A DNA stretch of 64,000 bases. Origin: Paracoccus hibiscisoli. Its GTDB lineage: Bacteria; Pseudomonadota; Alphaproteobacteria; Rhodobacterales; Rhodobacteraceae. Of the stretch, positions 37,302 to 45,295 are shown piece after piece (position 1 is the stretch's first letter; every line of letters starts with the position of its first letter). A program made the translations under genes and the position numbers. The stretch lies in NCBI RefSeq assembly GCF_005048265.1, contig NZ_SUNH01000008.1, positions 124,001 to 188,000 of the forward strand. Direction: 5' to 3'. The notes under the pieces were generated by a model that had not been told where the DNA came from, ran no database searches, and was given only the letters and a program-made list of their open reading frames with translations.

Positions 37302-37982
37302 ATGCGTGTGATTAAACCGGTGGGCCGAGATGCGGCCGTCAGAAAATACGACATTCTGTCGGCGTTGACCGCGCACGCCCTGGCCTCTGATGCCCAGAGC
37401 CAGCGGCTGGTCCTGCGACTGACCGTCCTGATCACCGCCCGCTACAACTGGCAGAGAGACGAGTTGATCACCGGCCAGAAAGAAATCGCCCGGATGTGGT
37501 GCGTGGACGAACGAACCGTCAAGCGCGACATGGCGCGTCTGCGTGCCATGGGCTGGGTCATCGTCAAGCGACAGGGCGCAAGGGGCCGCGTGTCGGTTCT
37601 GGGTCTCGACCTGGATCGGATCATGATCGATACGCGGCCGTCCTGGACCAATATCGGCGAGGATTTCGTTCAGCGCATGACCGGGCCGGAGATTCCCTCG
37701 GCCGCGGATAATGTCGTGCCGTTTCGTCGTCTGGACATGCCCAATCAAGGCGACGGCCTTTGGCGGCGGGTGTGCGAGCAGCTGCAGACGGAGGATGCCG
37801 CCATTTTCGACGCCTGGTTCCGCCCGATGATCGAGACGGGGCAGGCCGAGGGGGTGCTATCCCTGACCGCACCCTCACGGTTCCACGCCACCTATCTGCG
37901 CACGCATCTGCTGAGCCGGTTGCAATCGGCGCTTCGTCGCGCCGAACCGGGCATGGTGGCGGTCCGCATTGAAGCGCCGTGA
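37302..37982 (+). CDS. DnaA-like plasmid replication initiator
   Basis: This 226-residue protein has an N-terminal helix-turn-helix region (about residues 20-100; LVLRLTVLITARYNWQRDELITGQKEIARMWCVDERTVKRDMARL). The C-terminal part (about 150-222) resembles DnaA domain I/II (LWRRVCEQLQTEDAAIFDAWFRPMIE and SRFHATYLRTHLLSRL). It lacks the AAA+ and DnaA-box binding domains of chromosomal DnaA. This composition defines the 'DnaA-like' replicase of Rhodobacteraceae plasmids, commonly divergent from parAB as here. An AGGAG site lies six bases before the ATG. It should be the sole initiator of this replicon. Confidence 0.85.
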   Translation: MRVIKPVGRDAAVRKYDILSALTAHALASDAQSQRLVLRLTVLITARYNWQRDELITGQKEIARMWCVDERTVKRDMARLRAMGWVIVKRQGARGRVSVLGLDLDRIMIDTRPSWTNIGEDFVQRMTGPEIPSAADNVVPFRRLDMPNQGDGLWRRVCEQLQTEDAAIFDAWFRPMIETGQAEGVLSLTAPSRFHATYLRTHLLSRLQSALRRAEPGMVAVRIEAP

Positions 37983-38047
37983 CCCGCATGGTTGAAGATG
38001 CGTCCCAGATGGGCTAAGTTGAGTGAACTAAGCTTATGGGGGCGGCA

Positions 38048-38284
38048 ATGAAGACGGTCAACATCCACGAGGCCAAGACGAACCTGTCGAAACTGGTCGA
38101 CGCCGCGGTCCAGGGCGAGCCTTTTGTCATCGCCAAGGCCGGGCGTCCCCTGGTCAAGGTCACGCTGCTGGAAAGCAGGATGCCCACGCGGATCGGATTT
38201 CTGGACGGCGCCTATGCTATCCCCGAGGATTTCGACCGGATGGACGGGGCAGAGATCCAGTCCCTGTTCGAGGGCGATGCGTGA
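38048..38284 (+). CDS. Type II antitoxin, Phd/YefM family
   Basis: This 78-residue protein begins MKTVNIHEAKTNLSKLVDAA, the classic Phd/YefM N terminus that dimerises and binds the operator. A GEPFVIAKAGRPLVKVTLLE strand region and an acidic C-terminal tail that would wrap the toxin follow. The ATG at 38048 is preferred (GGGGGCGG upstream) over one four codons earlier. It overlaps the PIN toxin start by four bases, the normal antitoxin-first order. It probably stabilises the plasmid by post-segregational killing. Confidence 0.88.
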   Translation: MKTVNIHEAKTNLSKLVDAAVQGEPFVIAKAGRPLVKVTLLESRMPTRIGFLDGAYAIPEDFDRMDGAEIQSLFEGDA

Positions 38285-38667
38285 ACTATCTGATCGACAC
38301 GCATGTGCTGCTCTGGGCGGCGTTCCAGTCGTCGCGTATGCCCGCCGCCGCGCATCGGTTGATGTCGGACCCGCGGCATGCGCTGTGGTTCTCGGCCGCG
38401 TCCATCTGGGAGGTGTCGATCAAGCGGGCGCTGAACCGGCCCGATTTCACCGTCGATCCCGGCGTGCTGCGGGCAGGGCTGCTGTCCAACGGCTATGATG
38501 AATTGGCCATCGAAAGCCGGCATTGCCTGGCGCTGTCGGCCCTGCCTCCGCTGCATTCGGACCCGTTCGACCGGCTGCTGTTGGCGCAGGCGATCACCGA
38601 GGGGATGGTGCTGCTGACGGCGGACAGCGCCATCGCGGGCTATGGCGGACCCGTCGAAAAGGTCTGA
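38281..38667 (+). CDS. Type II toxin, PIN-domain ribonuclease (VapC-like)
   Basis: This 128-residue PIN protein has the acidic metal-binding set Asp6 (MNYLIDTHVLLW), Glu44 (SIWEVSIK), Asp97 (SDPFDRLLLAQA) and Asp115 (LLTADSAI). It begins with GTG overlapping the antitoxin stop (GTGA), which keeps toxin translation dependent on antitoxin translation. The family cleaves tRNA or rRNA when free of antitoxin. The pair lies beside the replication initiator, consistent with a plasmid addiction module. Confidence 0.88.
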   Translation: MNYLIDTHVLLWAAFQSSRMPAAAHRLMSDPRHALWFSAASIWEVSIKRALNRPDFTVDPGVLRAGLLSNGYDELAIESRHCLALSALPPLHSDPFDRLLLAQAITEGMVLLTADSAIAGYGGPVEKV

Positions 38668-38671
38668 AGCC

Positions 38672-39554
38672 TCAGAGCAGGCCCAACCGGGTGGCGCGCT
38701 GCAGCAGCATCCTGACCGATGACGGCTGCCATTTCGTGCGGCCGCGCGGGGTGCGTTCGCGCATTGCCTCCAGCCTGTCGCACAGACCCTGAAGCGTGAT
38801 GTTCGGGTCCGCCCCCCGGGATCGCCGCCACGATGGCGGGCAGGCGGTCATCGACCGGCCGCCGCGGCGCGCGCGCCAACACTTCCGGCGGCAGGAACCC
38901 GTCCCGGACATAGGCCCGCACCGCCCTGAGCAGGCGGGCCTGGCTCCAGCGGGCGCGGTCGGGCAGGGGGGCGTTGATGATGCGCAGGACGTCCTCCCAC
39001 GCCATATCCGGGCGCAACCGGCGCACATGGGGCACCCATTCCGGCGCGGTGCGGCCGATCCTGTCAAGATAGCCCTCGCTCCGTGCTAGCCTGAGCTTTC
39101 GCACAGCCACGGGGTCTTAGGCACGCAAGCCGGGATTGCCGCCTATCCGTCCCGCCAGACGCGCGCTGGCCAGACCGGCCCTGGTCCGTTCGCGGATCAG
39201 GGCGCGTTCGAATTCGGCAGCCGCCCCCAGGACCTGCAGGGTGAACTTGCCCTGCGGGCTGGCCGTGTCGATCGGGTCCTCAATCGAGCGGAAAAACGCG
39301 CCCTTGGCCTCCAGTTGCTCGATGACCTCGAGAAGATGCGAGAGCGAGCGTGCGAGGCGGTCGATGCGGACAACCACCAATGTGTCACCCCGGCGAATTC
39401 CGTCCAGTAGCATGGCCAGCACAGGCCGTGCCCGATCCCCGCCGGAGGCCTGCTCCCTGTGGATTACGGGGTAACCGGCTGCCGTCAGGGCCTGAACCTG
39501 GGGCAGGAGGGTCTGATCATCCGTCGAGACACGGGCATAGCCGACAAGAGGCAT
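38672..39554 (-). pseudogene. Serine resolvase/invertase with premature stop and frameshift in its C-terminal half
   Basis: The N-terminal catalytic domain is intact (39554-39117): Ser10 in VGYARVSTDDQTL, then VVVRIDRLARSLSHLLEVIEQL and FERALIRERTRAGLASARLAG. After GNPGLRA a TAA stop (39117-39119) interrupts a frame that otherwise continues DPVAVRKLRLARSEGYLDR and MAWEDVLRIINAP. Near 38815-38822 one extra base in a G/C run breaks the frame again before ITLQGLCDRLEAMRERTP and LLQRATRLGLL. The full protein would be about 290 residues. The 145-residue N-terminal product could be made and might recombine DNA poorly without its C-terminal DNA-binding part. Confidence 0.75.
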
Positions 39555-39665
39555 TGTGGACCGAACTGCAATATTATGAGCTGTCACTAAACGACCGTTT
39601 GTAAATGGGTGCAAGGGTGCTGGTATTGTCTGAAATTTGGTTTTCTCATCATAGCCAAGGTCCAT

Positions 39666-40000
39666 CGCGCGGTTTGGCGAGCCCGAAGCAAGGGAGTCTA
39701 GGCTCTTATGAGGCAGTCGGAGGAAGACAGCGGAGTACTCATCAAAACTGTTAATTAGTGATGATAAAATAATTAAATTGTTGATATGTATTCTTAATAA
39801 ATAGGTACTGTGGCGCCTGCGATGTCCTCAGACAAACGCCTTGGCTTGGAGATGCAACCGGTGCTGGCTGGTTTGGAGGTTGATGCTAGTTGAAAGTAAT
39901 CGCCTGGAGATACCTTTCCTGATGTTGCCCGCGGCGGGGGAACTGCGGTCGTGATCGCGTAGTCCATACAGACCTTGAAGCCTGCTCACCGGCGAACTGT
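39666..40000. other. Gene-free stretch with an AT-rich island
   Basis: No gene is supported. About 39745-39810 is strikingly AT-rich for this window (runs such as GATAAAATAATTAAATTG), unlike flanking high-GC DNA. It may be foreign DNA, a promoter or a strand-opening segment; nothing specific is recognised. Confidence 0.45.
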
Positions 40001-40168
40001 CTATCGCGGCATGCGCGCCGCATCGTCAGCCGCAGGCACATCAGGAGGGTTCGTGTCCGACCAGATTGGCACTCTTTTCATCGGCTGGTCCATATAGGGT
40101 TCGCCTGGTTTTCCCGCAGCCCTGCGGTCCGCAATCCGGATTTTCAGGATTGTTTTCTTGGTACCCAT
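40001..40168 (-). CDS. Hypothetical 55-residue protein with strong ribosome-binding site
   Basis: The frame encodes MGTKKTILKIRIADRRAAGK and ends DVPAADDAARMPR; a basic N-terminal half is followed by a proline-rich acidic tail. A perfect GGAGGA lies seven bases before the ATG at 40168, which is the main support. No family is recognised, no signal peptide or membrane helix is seen, and it stands alone in a gene-poor segment. Confidence 0.45.
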   Translation of the reverse strand: MGTKKTILKIRIADRRAAGKPGEPYMDQPMKRVPIWSDTNPPDVPAADDAARMPR

Positions 40169-40588
40169 GAACGGGTCCTCCGATAATTCGTCCGGTGAAA
40201 CCCGTCCGACCCTGATCATATGGGTGTCCACCGCTTTAATGCACCGGCCCAAGAAGGGGAAAAAGCTATAGCCGTTCGATTGTGAAAGCCTCGCACGACG
40301 GCCACGAAGAAACGTCCTCGATCCTGCATTTATTCATGGCAAAGCTGCTCTGGATCAGTCCAGGCCGCAACGAAACCTGACAGCGTTCGCAGGAGACGTC
40401 AGCCCGGCCCGGCCATCCTGATCTGGGGGACCAAAGCCCCCGGGGTCGGCATCGCGTACCGAGGGCGGGTGTCGGGCAGGCGATGCGGGGCAGTAGTTGA
40501 TAGGGCGCCACGGTCGCGACCTGTGCACGAGATGGCGCTCCACCCCCGCTAGAGACCTAGCCGAAACCACAGACATAAGAGCGCACAG

Positions 40589-41755
40589 ATGGTCGATCAG
40601 AGACGCCCCCCGGTCCAACACACCGGGACAAAGCCTTTTACACGGCTTCTGCCCGGCTCCTTTCGGCGTGGATCGCAACAGCCATGGTGCGACAGCGCTC
40701 CGGTCCGGTCCGAGCTGTTCAGCATCGAGCGACTGGAGGGCCACGCTCTGACGCTGGCGGCGGATCAGGACGTAACCGACCGGCCTCCCCGGGTCATGGC
40801 CCTGCATGCGCGGCTGGACGACAATGCCCACGTGCTGCGCGCGACCGGTCGGGACCAGGCCCGCGACGTCGCAGCTGGTAGGTCGATGGTGCCCGCCGCA
40901 GACTGGCTGCTGGACAATTTCCATTTGGTTGAGGCGCAGATCCGCGAAATTCGGGTCGATTTACCCGCTGGCTATTACCGCCTTTTGCCCAAGCTAGCCT
41001 CGGGGCCGTTTGCGGGCTACCCGCGCGTCTTCGGTCTCGCTTGGGCTTTTGTTGCCCACACTGACAGCCATTTCGACGCGCAGGCCCTGCGGCGGTTCCT
41101 GGCCTCCTATCAGACAGTGCAGCCGCTGACGATCGGAGAGTTGTGGGCAGTCTCAATCACCCTCCGCATTGTGCTGATCGAGAACTTGCGGAGGCTGGCC
41201 GATCAGATGACCGCAGGCCGGGCCGAGCGCCGCGATGCGGACCAGCTGGCGCCGATCATTCGCAACGGCGACGACGGGCCGGAGCTGGTCAAGGCGCGAT
41301 GGGGCATGCCCTCGCCACCGTCGGTCCTGAAGACCGCGCGCGATCCCGGTGTCACCAATGTGCGCAACCTCGGCTCGCCGCATTGGCGGCGCTGGCTGGG
41401 GCAGGGGCACCGCTGCCTGGTGCCGGTCACCAGCTTCTCGGAGCCGCGCGGCAAGGGGCAGGGGGTGCAGTGGTTCGCACCGACTGACACGGACGCGACG
41501 ATGTTCTTCGCCGGGATCGAGACCCGCGGCTGGACCTCGCTCCGCAAGGTGAAGGATGGCGAGACGACCGATGATCTCTACGCTTTCCTGACTTGTCCGC
41601 CGAACGCCGAGGTCGCGCTGATCCATCCCAAGGCGATGCCCGTGATCCTGACCTGCCCGGAGGAGTGGGAGGCCTGGCTTGGCGGGATCAGCGCCGAGGA
41701 GTTGCAGCGACCGCTGCCGGATGGCGCGCTGAGACTGGTCGACGAGGCGATCTGA
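40589..41755 (+). pseudogene. In-frame chimera of cyclic beta-1,2-glucan synthase (NdvB) N terminus and SRAP protein C terminus
   Basis: About residues 40-220 match the N-terminal region of NdvB/ChvB-type cyclic glucan synthases (LFSIERLEGHALTLAADQ, DNFHLVEAQIREIRVDLP, LPKLASGPFAGYPRVFGLAW, LTIGELWAVSITLRIVLIENL). From about residue 223 the sequence is the C-terminal two thirds of an SOS-response-associated peptidase (PIIRNGDDGPELVKARWGMP, NVRNLGSPHWRRWLG, AFLTCPPNAEVALIHPKAMPVIL). The SRAP catalytic Cys2 and its N terminus are missing, and NdvB lacks over 2000 residues. The junction near 41258 keeps one open frame, so a 388-residue hybrid could be translated, but neither parent activity is expected. 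Confidence 0.8.
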
Positions 41756-41790
41756 GCAGCACGGATGGCGGGGCGGAGACCGTGGATGCT

Positions 41791-42492
41791 CTAGCCCCGT
41801 GGCGCCCGCCACCCGGCCGTCCGCGCCTCCTCCTCGCTGCAGAACCAGCGCTCTCCCTTGGCTTCGCTGATCCGGGTCGCGGCATAGCTGCGGCTGTCGG
41901 GCAGGTGATAGATGCGATCACCCGATTGCGAGATATTGCCTTTGATCCGGCATTCAGGCGCGTCTGAAGTATCTGCCCGCCTGATGGCTCGATACTCCCA
42001 CGCGGGCTGATTGACTCCGGACCAGATCCCGAACCCCTGCTGCCGGGCCACGGTTTCCACGGGTGCGTAGGTGTCGGAATAGCGGAGATACGCCCATGCA
42101 AGGCCTTCCGCCACCATGGCCTCAGCAAGGTCGACCCCCGCCGCCTCACAGCGAGCAACGCTTCGGTCATAGCGGTCGCGATCCAGCTCCCGGCAGGTTA
42201 CCATGGTGTCGGCAATCATCTGTGCGAGGCGATCGGTAGCGGTTTCCCCGCAGCGCCAGATCGCTCCTTCGGCATTTTGGCAGGTTTGATCATGCTCGGG
42301 AGCGTCAATGCCGTGGAGACGAATGACGACACCCTGAAGGCGCAGGCCGTCGGCATCGACGACCTCAGCAGCTCCCGCTTGGAGGGGGCTGGGAAGATCA
42401 GCGGCTTGGCCGGGCGGCGCATGACCCAAGATGAGGGCGGCGACAGAGAGGCTGAGCGTTACGAAGGAGCGTGTGAGACGGATATAGGGCAT
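41791..42492 (-). CDS. Secreted thermonuclease (SNase) family protein
   Basis: This 233-residue protein has a signal peptide ending GHAPPGQAA and an SNase-like OB-fold (AEVVDADGLRLQGVVIRLHGIDAPEHDQTC, then VTCRELDRDRYDRSVARCE and AMVAEGLAWAYLRY). The Arg of RLHGIDAPE and Glu/Asp residues match the catalytic set of staphylococcal nuclease relatives. A C-terminal module (ECRIKGNIS, IYHLPDSRSYAATRISEAKG, CSEEEARTAGW) is the Ada-type metal-binding-like segment often attached to such nucleases. It probably acts in the periplasm on DNA or RNA. It is a stand-alone gene between pseudogenes. Confidence 0.85.
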   Translation of the reverse strand: MPYIRLTRSFVTLSLSVAALILGHAPPGQAADLPSPLQAGAAEVVDADGLRLQGVVIRLHGIDAPEHDQTCQNAEGAIWRCGETATDRLAQMIADTMVTCRELDRDRYDRSVARCEAAGVDLAEAMVAEGLAWAYLRYSDTYAPVETVARQQGFGIWSGVNQPAWEYRAIRRADTSDAPECRIKGNISQSGDRIYHLPDSRSYAATRISEAKGERWFCSEEEARTAGWRAPRG

Positions 42493-43222
42493 ACCCGAAT
42501 TTATAGGGCAGCGACTCGGCCCGGTGTTGGGCCATCTCAGTCAAATGCTCGCTATAGGGGGGCACTGCCAAGGCGCCTATGATCGCGGGGTCGCTTTCCC
42601 ATACCGGGCTGCTGCTCATCGGATGGCCTCTTAGATTGGCTTCAGCGATTTGTGCGGTAGGGGCGGATCAACAATTTCGATCAGATCCCCCTTTCTGACA
42701 ACACCGCCTGTCTTGACCACGGCCATGATGCCGGACTTTCTTACGAGGCGCCCATCTGCGCTCTTATAGAGCACCGCGCCAAGAAGACCCTTCTGGAACT
42801 TTTCGATTTGCACGCACGGATTGCGCAAGCCCGTCACCATCAGTTCCACTTCGAAACCAATGCGCAGAACAGTGTCTTCCGCCAAGGCCAGCAGATCAAC
42901 TTCAGCAGTCGTGATGTTCTCCCCCAGATCGGTCGGGTGGACCTCAAAACCTTTGCCTGCCAGCTCCTGAAAGAGTTCCGAGGAGATCAAGTGGACCTGG
43001 CGCAGGTTGGGTTGCGTCGGATCGGCGGCCACCCGAGAGCGATGCCTTACTGTGGACCCATAATGCGCGTCACCCGCGACACCGAGCCCTTCCACAACTA
43101 AAATTTCAAGCGCCGGGTCTTTTGAGAAGCGATGACCCTTGGCTTTTGCCACTGCAACCACGGTGCTGAACTGGCCCCCGTTTCGACCGGACACTTGGGC
43201 ATAACCATGGAGGCTTAGGCAT

Positions 43223-43618
43223 ATGCCTAAGCACGTGCTTATGTCTGATATAGAAATCATCACCGATGGCGGCCGTCGGCGCCGCTGGAGTGCGGCCGAG
43301 AAGCTGCGGATCGTTGAGGAGACGCTGGACGACCGGGCCAGCATCTCGGTGGTCGCCCGCCGCAATGGCGTCGCGCCGAACCTGCTGTATCGTTGGCGCC
43401 GGCTCATGCTCGAAGGGGGGAGTGTCGCCGTGGCCGAGAACGATGACGTCACCAGCAACAAGGTTGTCCGCCAGATGGAGGACCGCATCCGGGAACTCGA
43501 ACGCCAGCTCGGGCGCAAGACGTTGGAGGCCGAGATCCTGCGCGAGGCTCTAGACAAGTCACGCTCAAAAAAACTGACCTTGCTCGCGCGGTCGCCGTTG
43601 AAGGACGATTTCCGATGA
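43223..43618 (+). CDS. IS3-family transposase OrfA (HTH protein)
   Basis: This 131-residue protein has the HTH_8/transposase_8 domain (RRRRWSAAEKLRIVEETLDDRASISVVARRNGVAP, then LLYRWRRL) followed by a leucine-zipper-like coiled coil (VRQMEDRIRELERQLGRKTLEAEILREAL). It binds the IS ends and limits transposition. GGAGG lies nine bases before the ATG at 43223. The run A7 at 43567-43573 lies in frame as A AAA AAA and permits a -1 shift into the orfB frame to make OrfAB. Confidence 0.9.
   Translation: MPKHVLMSDIEIITDGGRRRRWSAAEKLRIVEETLDDRASISVVARRNGVAPNLLYRWRRLMLEGGSVAVAENDDVTSNKVVRQMEDRIRELERQLGRKTLEAEILREALDKSRSKKLTLLARSPLKDDFR
43567..43573 (+). other. A7 slippery sequence for programmed -1 frameshifting
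   Basis: The heptamer is positioned A AAA AAA relative to the OrfA frame. After a -1 shift the reading (TDLARAVAVEGRFP) runs without stops to the OrfB ATG at 43615, giving the OrfAB fusion expected for IS3 elements. Confidence 0.7.
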
Positions 43619-44448
43619 AGGCCGTGGCAGAAACCCTGGGCGTGGCCCGGTCCAACCTGATCGACCGGCTGCACGGTAGGACAAAGCCGCGTCGGTGCTA
43701 TCACAAAGCGCAAGACGCGGCGGTGGTGCCAAGGATCACCGCGCTGGTGACGGCGCGGCCGACCTATGGCTACCGGCGGATCACGGCGATCCTGAACCGC
43801 CAGCTGCGCTCGGAAGGTCTGGCGCAGGTCAATCACAAGCGGGTTTATCGGATCATGAAGGCCCATAGCCTGCTGCTCGCCCGGAAATACACGGAGCGGC
43901 CCGAGCATGTCCACGACGGGAAAGTCATCGTCCTGCGCTCGAATCTGCGCTGGTGCAGCGACGGGTTCGAGTTCACCTGCTGGAACGGGGACATCGTCCG
44001 CGGCGCCTTCATCATCGACGCCCATGACCGCGAAATCATCGCCTGGCGCGCGGTGGTCAATGCCGGGATCAGCGGGTCCGACATCCGTGACATCATGCTC
44101 GAAGCCGTAGAGCGCCGCTTTGGCACCTACCGCGCACCTTCGGTCATCGAAATGCTGACGGATAACGGCTCGCCCTACATCGCGAAGGACACGCAGATCT
44201 TTGCCCGCCAGTTGGGCCTGAAGCCCTGCTTCACGCCGGTCCAGAGCCCGCAGAGCAACGGCATCTCGGAGGCTTTCGTGAAGACCCTGAAGCGCGACTA
44301 CGTCCAGGTGACGCCGCTGCCGGACGCCCAGACAGTTCTCAGATTGATCGGAGGCTGGATCGAGGACTACAACGACAACCACCCGCACTCAGGGCTGAAA
44401 ATGCGCTCGCCCCGCGAGTTCATCGCAGCTCAAACCGCAACCGCCTGA
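43615..44448 (+). CDS. IS3-family transposase OrfB (DDE integrase domain)
   Basis: This 277-residue catalytic part has an HTH_21 segment (ARPTYGYRRITAILNR, then VNHKRVYRIMKAHSLLL) and an rve integrase core with the DDE triad. The triad is Asp in LRWCSDGFEFTCWNGD, Asp in VIEMLTDNGSPYIAKD, and Glu in SNGISEAFVKTLKRDY. It ends with a typical DYNDNHPHSGLKMRSPREF motif. Its ATG overlaps orfA by four bases, but the active transposase is probably the frameshifted OrfAB product. Confidence 0.92.
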   Translation: MKAVAETLGVARSNLIDRLHGRTKPRRCYHKAQDAAVVPRITALVTARPTYGYRRITAILNRQLRSEGLAQVNHKRVYRIMKAHSLLLARKYTERPEHVHDGKVIVLRSNLRWCSDGFEFTCWNGDIVRGAFIIDAHDREIIAWRAVVNAGISGSDIRDIMLEAVERRFGTYRAPSVIEMLTDNGSPYIAKDTQIFARQLGLKPCFTPVQSPQSNGISEAFVKTLKRDYVQVTPLPDAQTVLRLIGGWIEDYNDNHPHSGLKMRSPREFIAAQTATA

Positions 44449-44487
44449 GTGTCCAGTGAAACGGGGGCAAGACCAGGTGCCTACCAT

Positions 44488-45038
44488 AGACGCCTCACTT
44501 CCGTAATACCTGAGACGGGATTAGGCCGTACCAGGAAGAGCGGTCAAGCAGGGTTGATGCACGAATTCAGCCAACAGCCAGACCTCCAGCGGCTGCGACG
44601 CGGCGAGAGACAATGGCAACGGCAGGACCCAAGGGCCAGAAAGTCTGTTACACAGCCAACGCCGATGTGTTCTTCAGCGCCGCGTGGAGGGCGGACTTGC
44701 TAACCCTGGGCGATATCAGCGACCCCGACCATCTTGACACGCTCAGGCGCCCATTCCGTCTAAGTAGGAGGGATGTTCACACCCAAGACGTGTATCAAAA
44801 GCCGTGCCGTTTTGAGACATGTCGCAAAAGTGCGTTCTACGACGGCTTATGCAGCACGCTGGACGATGTTGCACCAACGATCGTTTTTGAACACGTTGAT
44901 AAAGGGGCAGGGGAGGCGGGCATTCGTTGATCCGCGTTGCAGCTTTGGACTTCTGCATGTCACTGCGTTTGCCTGCCTAGGAAAGCAGTATGACCTTTTG
45001 GTCCGACAAAAGGTCAAAATGACGTTTTTTCTTGACAC
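44488..45038. other. Degenerate stretch with a possible cytochrome c peroxidase relic
   Basis: No intact gene is present. On the plus strand at about 44810-44930, segments read in two frames (VLRHVAK, then SAFYDGLCSTLDDVA and HVDKGAGE) recall the 'TLRHVAKSAPYMHDG...TLDDVV' region of di-heme cytochrome c peroxidases. No CxxCH heme motif survives. I regard this as a weak relic. The end contains a perfect hairpin. Confidence 0.3.
44991..45016. repeat. Perfect 10-bp inverted repeat with 6-base loop
   Basis: TGACCTTTTG and CAAAAGGTCA flank GTCCGA. A T6 run follows at 45022-45027 on the plus strand. It could be a terminator or the operator of a dimeric regulator; its neighbours are degenerate, so the role is open. 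Confidence 0.5.
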
Positions 45039-45254
45039 TCACGGGCTGCCATCGGGATCGGTGATTTCGGTTACCGCGATCACCACACCTCTTTGGAAAG
45101 CAGCCCAACGGCCGAAAGCCAGCATCGACGCGAAGAGCCCACAGCCGACGGTCGCCATAGCTGCAGCGAATGCAGTGGCAGCAAGAGGATTTGTTGAAAA
45201 GCTTCCGGTCAAGAAACCAGCTTTACCGTCGCGCATTTTCCCAAAAGCCGCCAT
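45039..45254 (-). CDS. Hypothetical small membrane protein
   Basis: The frame encodes 71 residues with one clear hydrophobic helix (NPLAATAFAAAMATVGCGLFASMLAFG) and a polar tail ending EITDPDGSP. A weak GGGAAG precedes the ATG. It lies on the same strand just downstream of the L,D-transpeptidase gene (41-base gap), so it could be the last gene of that operon. No family is recognised. Confidence 0.35.
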   Translation of the reverse strand: MAAFGKMRDGKAGFLTGSFSTNPLAATAFAAAMATVGCGLFASMLAFGRWAAFQRGVVIAVTEITDPDGSP

Positions 45255-45295
45255 TCGAACTTCCCATGGCAGCCCTATGAGGCAGATGGCCGCGT

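Larger units (their letters stand above)
43167..44475 (+). mobile_element. IS3-family (IS2-type) insertion sequence with intact ends and 5-bp target duplication
   Basis: The terminal inverted repeats are 43167-43193 and 44450-44475 (arms share GCCCCCGTTTC and GGACA). GGTGC flanks both ends (43162-43166 and 44476-44480), a 5-bp target-site duplication. The element carries orfA and orfB with an A7 frameshift signal. All parts needed for transposition look complete, so this is probably a recent arrival. Confidence 0.9.
42631..44487 (-). pseudogene. MOSC domain protein gene disrupted by an IS3-family element
   Basis: The distal part (43166-42631) encodes a MOSC sulfurase-like domain: VVAVAKAKGHRFSKDPALEI, TVRHRSRVAADPTQPNLRQVHLI, TGLRNPCVQIEKFQKG (with its Cys) and GIMAVVKTGGVVRKGD. 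The missing start lies across the IS. Removing 43167-44475 and one copy of the GGTGC duplication restores ATG GTA GGC ACC GTG GTT, so the insertion falls at codon 4. MOSC proteins use a conserved Cys in sulfur transfer for molybdenum-cofactor-type substrates. Translation could only restart inside or beyond the IS, so the gene is probably silent. Confidence 0.88.

Noticed and set aside
40266-40511. Minus-strand 81-codon frame with several cysteines
   Set aside because: No ribosome-binding site, no recognised family, and Arg/Pro/Trp-rich start typical of shadow frames.
42631-44388. Minus-strand frame of 585 codons spanning the IS and the MOSC gene
   Set aside because: Its first two thirds are antisense to the IS3 transposase; only the last part is real MOSC coding sequence.
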